From Byssothecium circinans (Eukaryota > Ascomycota > Dothideomycetes > Pleosporales > Massarinaceae): a stretch of 42,167 bases of DNA. The stretch spans positions 10,745-52,911 of the forward strand of contig ML977041.1 of assembly GCA_010015675.1 (NCBI GenBank), written 5' to 3'. The notes under the pieces were generated by a model. It was given only the letters and a program-made list of their open reading frames with translations, was not told the DNA's origin and did not search any database. The position numbers and the translations under genes were made by a program. Positions 10,701 through 21,061 of the stretch are shown piece after piece. How positions within the stretch are numbered: position 1 is the stretch's first letter; the number at the start of each line of letters is the position of its first letter.

Positions 10701-13546
10701 CCAGAACTTGGCCAGCTGGCGATCCGAGTATCCAAGCTGCTTTGCGCGTCCGATCAGAGGCTTGGTGATGCTCGCGGTGTTGTATTTGGACATGTCCTTC
10801 TCGAAGTTGCTGAGGTCCTTGAGACGGCTCAGGAACCATTTGTCGATCTTGGTCATTTCCCAGATCTTATCCACGCTGTATCCGGCCTTCATGGCGTTGG
10901 CAATGGCAAACAAGCGCTGGTCCGATGGGGTCTGTAGCTCCTGATCGATTTGCATCAACGCAGCGGTTTCGTTAAAACCCAGGTTGTTGGGATCGATGGC
11001 GCGGATCGCCTTCTGGATGGCCTCTTCGAACGTCCTGCCAATGCTCATCACTTCTCCAACACTCTTCATAGAGGAACCAAGTAGTGTGGACACGCGCATA
11101 AACTTCTTCAAGTCCCATCGGGGAATCTTGACCACCACATAATCGAGCGATGGCTCGAAGCAGGCGCAGGTGACTCGGGTAACAGAGTTGGAGACTTCAT
11201 TGAGGGGAATGTTCAGACCCAACTTGGCGGCCACGAAAGCGAGAGGATAGCCAGTTGCCTTGGAGGCGAGAGCGGATGAACGCGACAGACGGGCATTGAC
11301 CTCAATAATGCAGTATTCCCGAGAGAAGGGGTTCAGTGCGTATTGAATGTTGCATTCTCCAACCACTCCGAGATGACGAATGACGTTGACGGCGGTGGTT
11401 CGCAGCATGTTGTAGTCTTCGTCGGAAAGAGTCTGCGATGGTGCCACGACAATGGAGTCGCCAGTGTGAATACCCAGCGGATCAAAATTCTCCATGTTAC
11501 AGACAGTAATGCAGTTGTCTTGAGAATCGCGAACAACCTCGTACTCGATTTCCTTCCAGCCCTTCATACTTCGCTCAATGAGGACCTGGGGGCTGGCAGC
11601 AAATGCCTTGTGGCAAAGATCAAGCAGCTGCGACTCGTTCTCGGCAAAACCGCTACCGAGACCACCGAGAGCATAAGCCGCTCGGACGATGACTGGGAAG
11701 CCGATCTCCTTGACAACCTCCATTGCCTCGTCAACACTGTTGGCAGAAGCTGACTTGGCACACTTTTCGCCGATGGATTCCATGCTGCAGGCGAAGAGCT
11801 CGCGATCCTTGGTAGTGATGATGGTTTCAATGGGAGTACCCAGCACCTTGACGCCGAGGCCTTCAAACTCATCCTTGAGTGCGATACCGACTTGCAGGGC
11901 AGTCTGGCCACCGAATGTGACATAGATACCGTCTGGTCGCTCAGCTTGGATGACCTTGCGAACGAAGTCGGGGGTCACGGGAAGGAAGTACACCTTGTCG
12001 GCGAGACCTTTCGAGGTCTAGATGGTTGCGATGTTGGGGTTGATCAAGATGGTGTAGATGCCTTCTTCCTTGAGGGCCTTGATGGCCTGACTACCCGAGT
12101 AGTCGAACTCTCCAGCCTGGCCGATGCTGAGACCTCCACTTCCCAGGACGAGAACCTTCTTGACATCAACGCGGGGCGCAAGCTTCTTGTTCTCTTCGGC
12201 ATTTCCACCGGGGAACTGAACGGGCTTCGATAGCACGTCGGGAGATTCGATGGATTTTTGAATGGTGCTGATGAAAACATCGAAAAGGTACTCGGTATCG
12301 CGGGGGCCGGGGGTGTGTTCGGGGTGGAATTGGACACTGAAGTAGGGCCTCTTGACATGGCGGATACCCTCGTTGCTGCCGTCGTTTGCGTTGACGAACA
12401 GCTCTTCCCATCCAAAGGGCAGAGTCTTGGAATCTACCGCATAACCGTGATTCTGCGATGTGATGTGACACCTACCCGAGAGCATGCTGGTGCAGGGGAT
12501 GTTGTGACCGCGGTTACCAAACTTCATCTTGAGAGTCTGGGCACCCGAGGCTCGGGCAAGCAGCTGATGTCCTAAACAGATACCAAAGATTGGTGTTCTA
12601 GCCTCATCCATGGCTGCTTTGATGTGTCGCACGGTGGACTCCATCATGGCTGGGTCGCCAGGACCGTTGGAGATGAAGAGACCGTCGTAGTCCTTGCCGG
12701 CCAGTTTGGGGAAGTCGTAGTCCCAAGGCACAACCTGGACTTCGACCCCCCTCTTGACAAGGCATCGCAATTGGTTGAATTTGAGACCGACATCGACGCA
12801 CAAGACACGCACGGGGCGACCCGAGGGGTGTTTGAGAGCATTGGCGGGGTCGGGAGAGTAGAGCTTGGGCTCCTTGACAGATACTGGTGATGTGGGTTAG
12901 AGAATAGGTCTCCAGTGGACAGGGAGGGAACGCTACCTTCAGCAACCAGGTTCTTCGTGTTCGGGTCCACCCACTCAATGTCCTGGAACTCGTTCCTCCA
13001 GTTGATCTCGACGGCTTCTTCGGCCAATTCCTGTGTGTTGACGGCGCCATTGGTGAGGGAGGTAGAGACGGGAGAAGGCGCGGTTCGCTGGAGCAGGCGG
13101 CCGAGCATGCTTCCCTCCTCTCGGATGAGTTTGGTAAGTGCTCGCGTGTCCACGCCGGTAATGGCGGGGACGCCCTGTTCCTTCAGCCACGTTCCCAGCG
13201 AGGAGGTGGCGAGATAGTAGGAGAATTCCTCTCCGGCGTAGGCAGCCACGACGAGACCGGCGATGTGAATCTCCCTGGACTCGAAGTGGGCGGGGATGTC
13301 CTTGAGCAGGCTATCCATCTCGTCTCGAGAGGGCACGCCGTAATTGCCGACGAGGGGGAATGTGACGACGAGGATTTGGCCGCGGTAAGAAGGGTCGGTG
13401 ATGGACTCGGGGTAGCCCACCATGCCCGTCTGGAAGACCAATTCGCCGGCGATGCTCTTGTCGGCACCGAAGCTCTGGCCGAAGCAGACGTAGCCATCCT
13501 GGAGCTCCAGGGCCATGTTGTGGCTCTCGTCGCTGTGTTGGGCCAT
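7749..13546 (-). pseudogene. pyrABCN: pyrABCN/URA2-type CPSase-ATCase gene lacking the DHOase-like domain, with two in-frame TAGs
   Basis: The family makes carbamoyl phosphate and carbamoyl aspartate, the first pyrimidine steps. Four exons fit: 13546-12937, 12883-10590, 10423-7856, 7805-7749; introns are 53, 166 and 50 bp with GT-AG ends and CTAAC/CTGAC branch sites. They give 1,842 codons. Order: glutamine amidotransferase (GICLGHQLL, Cys306; FHPEH, His390/Glu392), two CPSase halves (about 440-1500), then ATCase ([34 protein letters not shown]). The inactive DHOase-like domain and linker, about 400 residues in relatives, are absent: the CPSase end ([16 protein letters not shown]) passes within a few codons to the ATCase start. 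TAG codons lie at 492 (12018-12020) and 1515 (8783-8785), both one C-to-T from Gln. It is probably a decaying second copy. The start is placed at 13546, where family similarity begins; the in-frame upstream stretch reads like leader. Confidence 0.88.
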
Positions 13547-14503
13547 GGTGGATGGAGGGGGGATTGACAGCTCCGAGGCTTCAAGAGCCAGAAGAGACGA
13601 GACTGCCGGGCAGGTGAATGGTGAGGGGGGGGTACAAGGAGGGATGTGGGAGAAGGGAGGGTGGAGGATGGAGGTGAGGCGGCGAAGGTTTTTTTTTTCT
13701 TGCTTCTTGGATTTTTTCCGACCGGCAGGCGCGATCAAGTGCACCTGCAGGATAGGTGAGCGGGGCTAGGCGGGGTGTGCATCGTCATTGGCCCGCCCAT
13801 CGCACGGAGCCTCACCCTTCCATGTTGCAAACCGGCCAACCTTTGCTCTTACTGTGCCGTGCATGCACCACGTTGGCCCTCGATGCATCCAATGCCTCCA
13901 ATGCATCGATGCCAAGGCCCTGTTCAGCTGGCCACAGAGGACATGGAGCGGTGAGGCATGGGCGATGACGTAGACTCGATCTCTCCCGCACCATCTCGAG
14001 TACAGCTTCGAGTACGGCCAGAAAACTCGAGGGAAAAAAAAGTTTATTCTTGGTGGTAAGCGAACCGATCCCGCGCTAGTCCCGATTCGGAGCAGCTTCA
14101 CATGCCACCATCGGGAACCTCCAGATGTCGAGGCGGAGGGGTTCATGCACGCATGATGCTGTGGAAGTTGTACGAACCTTGGAAGTCAGCTCTCGCCGTG
14201 CAAATCTTTGCAGTGGTTTATCGGCGCATTCACTAGTCCTGCGTTGCGGGAGTCTGTCTACCTGTGATGTATTCAGACTGCACATCAATTGACGTGCCTG
14301 TAGCACGTGATCTCCGCCCTATACACGCACATGCACGTGCACGTGCACGTGTATGTAAATTCCTGCTTGACAGAACGAGATGCAACGAAACACAAAAGGT
14401 CCACTGAAAGGTTTACCAAATAACTCTCTTTTCATCTAACGCTATGGAAATATTTCAAATGGAGCCCATACTACCTAGGTACACAACATACTCGTTTTCG
14501 ACC
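13547..14503. other. Upstream region of the pyrABCN-like gene
   Basis: The first 200 bp upstream of the ATG on the minus strand are pyrimidine-rich (poly-C/T runs at 13,620-13,710), typical of fungal promoter/leader DNA. Open frames through 13,760-14,150 overlap on both strands and look like chance. Confidence 0.5.
14327..14355. repeat. ACGTGC short tandem repeat
   Basis: About four units of a self-complementary CACGTG/TGCACG pattern lie between the two minus-strand genes. CACGTG is an E-box-like core, so it might be regulatory, but a simple microsatellite is equally likely. Confidence 0.6.
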
Positions 14504-15579
14504 CTAGACCTCATCCCTGATAGGCTTGACTTCGCCGTAATGCAAAAACTGCGCAAAAATCGCCACATCAAGGAGCATGGTGCCCACGCCATCCACCAGC
14601 CACGGAAGATTCACCAGTATATGTCTGCCGTAGACTTCGCGCGCCCCGCAGGACTCGAGGCAGCGGTTGGATACCGCGCCGGTCGCGTCGAATGCGAGAA
14701 TAGACAAGACAAAGGTGGAATTCCCCAAGCAGGCGAAGAGGAAAAACAGCACCGAGAGCCCCTCGACGGACTTGCGGCGCCAGTTGAGGATCAATTGCGG
14801 GAAGCGGGACCCGAAGTAAAACACGGCGCACAGCCAGCCGAATATCTGGCCCCAGACGTCGAAGGCGGGGATCTCGCGAACTGGGGCTGGGTGGGTAGGG
14901 TTATGGCTGGTGGATTGGTTGCTGAAGGACCAGATAACCATGCCTGTTGCGCAGACCGCGATAATGATCGCTGCGTTTTTGAGATGCATGGGTAAGAGAG
15001 TATGTGCAGTGGGGTTCGCACTCTCTTCGAACACGTAGGTCTCGTTGTGGTGGTTGTCTGGGGTTTGCCTCTGGTTAGCTACCATGGGTCCATCCAGCAG
15101 TGTCGTTGTTTCGTTGGATTCTTCTCTTTCCGTTGGCCTCAGCGTGGGAGGTACGGGAGGTACGGCGCCATCATCCTTCCATGCAAAGCCCCGGTAGAAG
15201 AAGCATTGAGCCAGCAGCACCACATCGGCCACGGTGAAATAGACGGCAAGGATGATCATGGTCGGCCGGACGCCCTGGAGCACGGCTCCCACGACGTTGA
15301 AGATGTCGCCTAACAGCCATACTGCAAGGAAGTTCAGCGATAGGCCATCCGATGAGCCTCGGCGGAAATTCTTGTAGATCTGGGGGCTGAATACTACGAC
15401 CCATGCTACGATGGAGATGGTCCTGCTCCGTAGCGAGCGATTAGTCTAGGTGAGAATGAAGCAGGGTGCGATGATGGAATGGGTGCGTCTGGTTCTACAG
15501 CGCGGATGGAAATCACTTACCCGCATATGCCGGAAAAAGCATCGATGTCTAGATCCGATAACGATACAAGAGCTACCAT
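14504..15579 (-). CDS. PQ-loop repeat transporter, vacuolar basic amino acid type
   Basis: Two exons: 15579-15521 and 15422-14504, with a 98 bp intron (GTAAGT...GCAG), giving 325 residues. The short first exon encodes MVALVSLSDLDIDAFSGICG and joins in phase to TISIVAWVVVFSPQIYKN. Two PQ-loop motifs are visible: FSPQIYKNFRRGSSDGLSL near the N-terminus and SRFPQLILNWRRKSVEGLS in the C-terminal half. They are separated by a long hydrophilic loop (about residues 100-170), as in the Ypq1/RTC2/LAAT-1 family, which exports Lys/Arg from vacuole or lysosome. Seven membrane helices are expected. No defects are seen. Substrate is inferred from the family only. Confidence 0.88.
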
Positions 15580-16668
15580 CTTTGGTAGCAGCGCAAATAA
15601 TTACAGGAGCCGCTAAGCGATAATATACCGAAAAACAAGGAGCCGGTGGCCAATAGAAGTATATATTCAGGGACGGTACCAAGAGCAAAACGAATTCCGC
15701 ATTTGTAAGACCCGGACGTGAGGTACATCAAAATGCCTAGCATCTCTTTCCAGAGGGCAGCATAAAACATATACTGGGAAGTATCGAGGAGCAGATGGTT
15801 GCCAAAGTCTTGTTCCTAGCCAGCCAGCGCGGACGCCGTTGCCGAGAGGCACGCCTTTCCACGGCCCGGATTACTACGTACGACGTAAGACTACGCTGCA
15901 GCAGTTAGTCAGAGATCTCCATACTACAGTTATTCGTCAGTTCAGAGATGAATGATGCGGCGTTATGACGAAATGGCGCCGTGAAGTTTGGGGGCGACAT
16001 TGGATTATAAGCAGCCTCGGCGTGCATGACTAGATCCAGCCACCCTCTGCGTGTTCGTGTGAACACCTGACTGAAGCAAGAGTCCCAAACTAGATACTGC
16101 ATTATCAGATCCAACGTCGGAGATCTAATGTTGAATGGCACTGGATCTATGTATTACTAATTAATTGTGGGGGTCAAGGTGGGGTTGTATCCGGCTGCGG
16201 TACGTCCCTTAGCTACGGCCACTGATTGGTTCCGTCGCGCGCATGGGAATACAGCGTAGGGGATTTCTTACTCAGGAGTCAGCACTTAGTTGCCAACATG
16301 TTCTACAAGTCTGGGGTAGACGATGGGTTTGCTTAGGAAGAATATTATCTAAGAAGATATCCACCTGCGAGCAACTGCCGTGCCTGTGGGGGCTGCTCAA
16401 CTGACCGCTTTCGTCGCTGACAGCGTCGGTCTTACTACCTGGCCATTTCCAAATTCAACATCAAGCCATAATAACCTGTTGGCCTCGAAATGGAAACTAC
16501 GTGGAACCGAATTCCAAAATCAATGCAGCTGCGGCCTATCTACCGCGTATGTCAAGGCTAGATAAATACCACTCGTGAACAATACTGCTGTACAGCGATA
16601 CTTCCAGCACCACCATCTAGGCTTCACTGCTCAATCTTCGCCGTCTATCTGTTTCATTGCAGCACAGA
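15580..16668. other. Divergent intergenic region between transporter and monooxygenase
   Basis: It holds the promoters of the minus-strand PQ-loop gene and the plus-strand monooxygenase. The 16,590-16,668 stretch is a pyrimidine-rich leader ending in a good ATG context (CACAGAATGGCC). A 78-codon minus frame (16141-15905) has no supporting features. Confidence 0.5.
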
Positions 16669-18552
16669 ATGGCCTCTCGACAATCAATCCAGCAAAAATA
16701 TGACGAGGAACGTGACAAACGCCTTGCCTCTTCAACCATCGGCAGATACAATGACGTCCGCCAGCCAGGCCTCGAAGATCTCGGTTATGATTTGTTTGCC
16801 GACTATGAAGCTCTCGCGCGCAGAAACCAACCGCTAAAAGACGGAAGCGAGGTCAGGTTTCTTTTTGGCGGTGCCGGACACAACGCAATCTTCTCCGCCT
16901 ACCATCTGATTCAGAGAGGCATCAAACCAGAAGAGATGTGTCTAGTAGACATGGCGGGCGGGTTTGGTGGAACGTGGTATTGGAATCGGTATCCAGGTTT
17001 GACCTGCGATGTCGAAGGGTACATCTACCTGCCCTTGCTGGAAGAGACTGGCTACATGCCCAAGCACAAATACTCCAGTGGCCATGAGATACGCGGGCAG
17101 AACGAGCGTATCGCTGCGCAGCTGGGTCTTCGGGGCATGTTCTGCACCCAGATCGAGAGCGCAGACTGGGATGAAGATGCAGCACGATGGGTCATTAGGC
17201 TTACCCAACATCTCGGCCCAGGCAAGAAGCCTGAGAAGCTGACGGTTCGATGTCAGTTCTTTCTTCCCTGCGGTGGCTGGTTCATCGCGCCCAAGGCTCC
17301 GGCCATGCCTGGTTTCGACGAGTTCAAGGAGAATGTAAAGGTCTTTCACACTGCACGTTGGGACTATAACTATACTGGCGGCGACGAGTACAATCAGAAG
17401 CTTGTGCACCTAAGAGACAAAAGAGTGGGAATCATCGGAACCGGCGCAACGGGTGTTGGCTGTATTCCCGAGCTGGCAAAGTGGGCCAAACATCTTTACG
17501 TCTTCCAGCGAACCCCCTCGTATTGTGGACCTCGCCCTGACGTCGCGACTACGCCGGAATCCTGGGCCAAGGTCGCATGCAAACCAGGGTGGCAGTACGA
17601 GCGATCAGAGAACTACAACGGTTTCCTGACCAATGACTCTCCGGAGGTTGATCTAGTCAACGATGGCTGGACAGACACTCGCGGGTTCTCGGGCGCTAGT
17701 GGAAAGCGGGTTGTCGTTACGGAGGAAAACTTCGATCGCATCTTCGACGAGATGATGAAGGTGGATGTGGTTCGGGCTGAGAAAGTGCGTGCACACATCG
17801 CGAAGGAAGTACGGGATCCGGAAACGGCGGAAAAGTTGAAGCCTTGGTACCCCGGCTGGTGCAAGCGGCCCACCTTTCACAACAACTACCTGCAAACGTA
17901 TAACCGGCACAATGTCACGCTAGTGCACACTCCGGAGGGCGTCACTTCGTATACAGACAAAGCTGTCATCGCCAATGGCGAGGAGTACGAGGTTGACTGC
18001 CTTGTACTTGCCACTGGATTCAGCTCCACCCTTAACAGCTTCAGGAGCCCAATGGAGTCTTTAGGGATTTCCGTAACGGGTCGCAATGGTCGTTCTTTCA
18101 CTGAAAAGTGGTCTGGCAACGACTTCGGTACGCTGTTTGGCATTGCCACGCATGATTTCCCCAACGTGTTTTTCTGCAGCGTGTCCGGCTCTACCATCAG
18201 TACTAACAGCAGCTCACTTTTCCACATGACGGGAAATCTGAGGGCTCATGTTATAAGTAAGGCATTGGAACAGGCTGAAAACCCCGACAAGGTGATTATA
18301 GAGGCCACCAAGGAAGCTGAGAATAAGTGGACAGATGTGTGCGAGGCTCGTTCCATGTTCTACAAACTTGTTCGCACTTGCACGCCTGGCTATATAGCCG
18401 GTGAGAACGCTGCAGCAAGACTTTTGCGGGCAACAAAAGGCAAGGATCCAGAGCTTCGGTATGCACCGTTCTCAGGTGGAATCCTTGAATATACAGAGCA
18501 ACTCAACAAGTGGATAGAGACGAGCAATTTAGAAGGTTTCAAGATTGAATGA
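16669..18552 (+). CDS. Baeyer-Villiger monooxygenase (FAD/NADPH, class B flavoprotein)
   Basis: A single exon of 627 residues starts at the ATG at 16669; the frame is open a little upstream but without an ATG. The N-terminal FAD Rossmann region has GGAGHNAIFSAYHL (third glycine replaced by Ala), followed by FGGTWYWNRYPGLTCD, which matches the BVMO/FMO signature G-G-x-W-x4-Y-P-G-x3-D. The second, NADPH-binding site is VGIIGTGATGVGCIPEL. The usual F-x-G-x3-H-x3-W-D fingerprint is altered to FKENVKVFHTARWD: His, Trp and Asp remain, Phe and Gly spacing is lost. The active-site Arg is probably in FQRTPS. Overall it resembles fungal BVMOs of meroterpenoid and steroid-like pathways. It oxidises a ketone to an ester or lactone; the substrate is unknown. 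Confidence 0.88.
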   Translation: MASRQSIQQKYDEERDKRLASSTIGRYNDVRQPGLEDLGYDLFADYEALARRNQPLKDGSEVRFLFGGAGHNAIFSAYHLIQRGIKPEEMCLVDMAGGFGGTWYWNRYPGLTCDVEGYIYLPLLEETGYMPKHKYSSGHEIRGQNERIAAQLGLRGMFCTQIESADWDEDAARWVIRLTQHLGPGKKPEKLTVRCQFFLPCGGWFIAPKAPAMPGFDEFKENVKVFHTARWDYNYTGGDEYNQKLVHLRDKRVGIIGTGATGVGCIPELAKWAKHLYVFQRTPSYCGPRPDVATTPESWAKVACKPGWQYERSENYNGFLTNDSPEVDLVNDGWTDTRGFSGASGKRVVVTEENFDRIFDEMMKVDVVRAEKVRAHIAKEVRDPETAEKLKPWYPGWCKRPTFHNNYLQTYNRHNVTLVHTPEGVTSYTDKAVIANGEEYEVDCLVLATGFSSTLNSFRSPMESLGISVTGRNGRSFTEKWSGNDFGTLFGIATHDFPNVFFCSVSGSTISTNSSSLFHMTGNLRAHVISKALEQAENPDKVIIEATKEAENKWTDVCEARSMFYKLVRTCTPGYIAGENAAARLLRATKGKDPELRYAPFSGGILEYTEQLNKWIETSNLEGFKIE

Positions 18553-19541
18553 TAGAGCAACTTCATGCTACGGACAATATGCAAAATGTCTCTACCAATG
18601 GCTTTCTAGTTACATTCTAACAGACCCAAAATACAGCTTGTTGTTCAATCTACAAAAGAACATGGAATTCCTGCCACTGATCGTATTGCTGCAACGTATA
18701 ACGCGCCTCAATCAACTGTGTCTTACTGGCCCGCTGGACGATCTGTACGCAAGGAAAAAATGCCCCAGTTTAACCAAGTTAATGCTATGAGATATGATGC
18801 AATGATTCGATATACTTTCAAACCTGAATCGCGAGGAAATCGTGTCATATACGCGCAGGTTTGAGAAATCGCCAATACTATGCTTGGGGCACGAGACGGT
18901 AGAGTAGTTAGAATGAACGGGCCTGCAAACCTGGTGAGGTGCTAGTCAAGGCTTACAATCAAGTTGAACCAAGAGCTGGAATCACAAACATGATGTGCGA
19001 CGATCTATTCATTCATGATTGCACGCCAGTTTGGACTTGACTAGAATACGAAAGCAAAACATGGCTTTCAACACAAGGATATTTGGATTGTGAGCGAATT
19101 TGGATTCGTGATGGGTACAATATTTACAAACCAGGAAGTTTTACTGGCTCCAAGAGAAACGAGGGGCAAAGCAAGTGCAGGCAGGCAATAGGGAGTAGCA
19201 CTAGCATCAACAATCTGAGAGTCAGCTCACCCCAACCCGCGCTAGAGTAATGCGACCCCAACCCAGTGCTGCGTACCCCGAACCCATTCGCCAGCCTGAA
19301 TACAAGTAATCTCTTACTCAGCACGCAGCATACTAGTCAGAACACGCATGATACATGAGTAATATCTACAATATCCCGCAGCTTATGACGTTCACGGATT
19401 TTGAAATGGCGAGCTGACATTGCGCGGGGGAGGGGGTAGCTGATCGGGCAATACCAGGTTTACATAAGAAGAATCCTATCTTGTTACCAGAAACCCAGCT
19501 ATCCGCACTGCCGTTTCGATTCGCCACATCAAAACTTCAAT
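18553..19541. other. Intergenic; carries a small helix-turn-helix transposase-like relic
   Basis: From about 18,656 to 18,850 one plus frame reads IPATDRIAATYNAPQSTVSY and then RSVRKEKMPQFNQ, resembling the psq-type helix-turn-helix of pogo transposases, without start or catalytic core. The remainder is promoter and 3'-flank DNA. Confidence refers to the relic. Confidence 0.3.
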
Positions 19542-20186
19542 ATGTCTCAATCAACGCAAACACACTCATACCTCGAACGCATCCACACTGTGTCAAAGCC
19601 GAGTGAGTCCATTGCCATCTGGGACGAATGGGCCACCACATATGACACCGACGTCCACCACTCCGGGGTGGATTACGTTGGCCCTCAAATGACCGCACAA
19701 ACGATCAAGGATCTCCAGGGAGACATCAACGGTGCCGTTCTGGATGCCGGGTGCGGAACCGGCTTGGTCGCCGTAGCACTCGCAAAACTCGGCGCAAAGA
19801 CCATCGACGGCATCGACCTCTCTCCCGGTATGCTGGATGTCGCAGCAAAAACCGGCGCCTATAGAGACCTATCCATCGCAGATATGACGAAGCGCATCGA
19901 AAAACCGGACGAGTCGTACGAGATTGTCACTTGCGTCGGGACGTTTTCGTCGGGGCATGTGGGGCCTGTTCCGGGCCTTGGAGAGCTGGCTCGCATCGCG
20001 AAAAAGAACGGCCTTATTGTATGTACTGTCGTGGACGAGGTCTGGGTCTCTGGCGGATACAAAGCGGAGGTCGATAGGCTGGCTTCCACGGGGGTTTTGG
20101 AAATTGTGAGCGCGGAGAACGTGGACTATTGGCGAGGTACCGATAGGACCAGGAAATCTATCATGGTTGTCATGAAACGAACGTGA
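19542..20186 (+). CDS. Class I SAM-dependent methyltransferase
   Basis: A single exon of 214 residues. Motif I is VLDAGCGTGLVAVAL (about residues 67-81), followed by the acidic ribose-binding loop GIDLSPGMLDVA and a post-motif CVGTFSSGHVG. The helical N-terminal lid (SIAIWDEWATTYDTDV) is typical of small Williams-Beuren-type or ubiE-like methyltransferases used to methylate small molecules, including fungal polyketides and meroterpenoids. It lies 1 kb downstream of the monooxygenase on the same strand. No targeting signal is seen, so it is presumably cytosolic. The methyl acceptor cannot be read from sequence. Confidence 0.85.
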   Translation: MSQSTQTHSYLERIHTVSKPSESIAIWDEWATTYDTDVHHSGVDYVGPQMTAQTIKDLQGDINGAVLDAGCGTGLVAVALAKLGAKTIDGIDLSPGMLDVAAKTGAYRDLSIADMTKRIEKPDESYEIVTCVGTFSSGHVGPVPGLGELARIAKKNGLIVCTVVDEVWVSGGYKAEVDRLASTGVLEIVSAENVDYWRGTDRTRKSIMVVMKRT

Positions 20187-21061
20187 GCGCAGCTGAGAGG
20201 GGCTTGAGGGCTTTTGAATAGTTTGGAGTACGAAGGGCCTAGTTATACTGGTTTATGGTCTTGGCTGGTGTCCCATTGAAAACCATGTGAACGGGGACTG
20301 AACACGTATTTTACTGTTGCCTAGAATTCCATGCAGTTTCGAGAACATCATGTGTCTTGCGATCCATAATATAGGGCATGATGTTGGCATTAACTATCTA
20401 CCAAGATAAATTAGTCCTATGCATGCATGATGAGATGTAATTTGTCGGACGGATGCTACGGATGTCTCCTAATGGGCTGAAAGTGAAGCAAAACGGGAAG
20501 TTCGTAACATTCATTTCTCACTTCTCGCTTCTCTCCAGAGGCCGTACGCGTACAACAGAACGAAAAAAGAATTTAAACAGCACGATTGGCAACGCGAAGC
20601 TCGAAACCACCAACATTCGACCGTAAACAAAGCTGGTAGTCCATCGTCGTATACATGGTGCGACGCTGACTGCTAAGCCACGGACGGCAGAGTAGCATTG
20701 AGAAGTACGTTGTCTCTTTTTCAGGTTCTGGGCCCGATTTGATGTACCTAATGATATCATTTTAGCTTTCCACCCTTTACATCACATTTTAAAATGACTT
20801 CTCCATAGCTCCAACCGTCAATGCTTTCGCCTCATCTCCAAGTATTTTCTATGACACGTGACTCACCTCCACTTCTCCCCAAGGCTCCAAGTCAAGATCT
20901 AACTTCTACTCAACAACCATTACATGCGTCTCATCCCCCGGTTGAACGTGACCAGCAAAGCCTTTGGTTCTTTGATCAATTCAAAAGGCCGGAAAGATGA
21001 TACCATTATCAGAACGATAATGGATCGGCTTACGGGCGTACCTATACCGGCCACTATATGT
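20187..21061. other. Convergent intergenic region, no gene seen
   Basis: It lies between the 3' ends of the methyltransferase (plus) and the MFS transporter (minus). Open frames here are short and lack protein character. Confidence 0.5.

Noticed and set aside
8783..12020. Reassignment of UAG (UAR) to glutamine, because all stops in the transposase and the pyrABCN-like gene fall at Gln positions
   Set aside because: RIP gives exactly this pattern, the PQ-loop gene appears to end at a TAG where the family ends, and the TLDc lesion is a TGA. The intact genes need no recoding.
13547..13744. Upstream in-frame extension of the pyrABCN-like protein
   Set aside because: The extension is Lys/Ser/Pro low complexity over a pyrimidine-rich leader, and family similarity starts just after the ATG at 13546.
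15905..16141. 78-codon minus-strand frame upstream of the BVMO
   Set aside because: No domain, no splice partners; it lies in a promoter region.
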